From NCBI GenBank assembly GCA_020465985.1, contig JAANYP010000387.1:81718-145717 (forward strand): a stretch of DNA of 64,000 bases, given 5' to 3'. This stretch comes from Centrapalus pauciflorus. Taxonomy: Eukaryota > Streptophyta > Magnoliopsida > Asterales > Asteraceae. The notes beneath the pieces are model-generated. The model searched no databases. It had not been told where the DNA came from and was given only the letters and a program-made list of their open reading frames with translations. Every line of letters starts with the position of its first letter. Position 1 is the first letter of the stretch. Of the stretch, positions 63,938 through 64,000 are shown piece after piece. The position numbers and the translations under genes were made by a program.

Positions 63938-64000
63938 TTAATAAAAGAATTTGAGTATGTTACACTTGTGTATGGTTTTAAATAACACACTTTATTAAAA
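63938..64000 (+). repeat. Start of a truncated seventh unit
   Basis: Continues with TTGAGTATGTTACACTTGTG and TAACACACTTTATTAAAA, matching the middle of units. The first part of the unit is absent. Cut by the window end. Confidence 0.85.

Larger units (their letters stand above)
40262..64000 (+). mobile_element. G: non-autonomous Tat/Athila-type element with tandem-repeat body
   Basis: LTR (40262 to about 41568), Asp-type primer site, a short broken ORF, then an approximately 1.31-kb tandem array to the window end, interrupted by S3 (42473-56081). No protease, RT or integrase is visible. The 3' LTR, if any, lies beyond the window, so assignment of the whole array to G is inference from continuity at 42211 and from its retrotransposon-derived block. 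Confidence 0.6.
56082..64000 (+). repeat. Tandem array of an approximately 1.31-kb unit
   Basis: Using the landmark GGTTTCGAATT, units start at 56087, 57400, 58713, 60025, 61336 and 62658, giving periods of 1313, 1313, 1312, 1311 and 1322 bp. Length differences come mainly from a poly-T tract (about 30 T at 61587-61615). Units are nearly identical. Each holds a retrotransposon-derived block (GACGTAAAACTTAGCGCTTC and what follows) and a 63-codon open frame. The sixth unit ends early at about 63938. Confidence 0.95.

Noticed and set aside
56087..64000. CRISPR-like array
   Set aside because: The period is about 1.3 kb with near-identical units and no short repeat/unique spacer pattern; plant satellite DNA.

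Overview
The window is nuclear DNA of a flowering plant, almost entirely transposable elements nested in one another, with no ordinary host gene that I can support. The plant assignment rests on the element families: Sirevirus-like Ty1/copia elements with initiator-Met primer sites, chromodomain Ty3/gypsy elements, an Athila/Tat-type Ty3/gypsy element with an Asp-type primer site, and hAT and CACTA remnants. The third ORF of the Sirevirus-like elements resembles proteins I recall from Asteraceae genomes, so an asterid is plausible but unproven. Names H, S0, S1, S2, S3, D, E, F and G are labels used only here.

Layout, left to right. A foldback element (9-326) and a hAT-type MITE with a perfect 8-bp target duplication (1191-1688) precede H (1705-6751, minus), a chromovirus that has lost its reverse transcriptase. 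S0 (6885-7998, minus) is the LTR end of a Sirevirus-like element. S1 (7999-15664, plus) is a 5'-truncated, decayed Sirevirus-like element. From 15665 to 18131 lie small remnants: a hAT end, a possible LTR, a CACTA subterminal region and part of copia remnant D. S2 (18132-28930, minus) is a complete Sirevirus-like element with a 5-bp target duplication, inserted in D. D continues to 30364 and is cut by E (30365 to about 32140, plus), a chromovirus remnant. F (33538-40261, minus) is a decayed Athila-like element. It is cut by G (from 40262, plus), which has an LTR, a primer site and a short broken ORF and then runs into an approximately 1.31-kb tandem array reaching the window end. S3 (42473-56081, plus) is a young Sirevirus-like element inserted in that array, with LTRs differing at about two places and a perfect TTTTA target duplication.

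The most interesting material is in S1 and S3, related but clearly diverged copies. Between pol and the third ORF both carry a spacer of about 2 kb that looks functional. It has three stem-loops supported by compensatory changes, then a canonical TATA box with a possible 5'-UTR intron leading to the third ORF, and clusters of a short TCGA-centred word. The same word also crowds the LTR and, in S3, the leader. The word differs between families (TTCGAACTTG in S1, TTCGAATCTG in S3), and homologous sites appear to have been replaced together. S2, S0 and D carry other iterated words. My inference, untested, is that the third ORF is a separately transcribed regulator that may recognise its own family's word, in the manner of the VANC anti-silencing proteins of plant VANDAL transposons.

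The tandem array contains a block homologous to the non-coding region after the integrase of F, so this satellite appears to have grown from a retrotransposon 3' region. Part of S3 pol (about 48935-49560) is so densely hit by small indels, inside otherwise intact sequence, that an assembly error should be excluded before it is read as decay.
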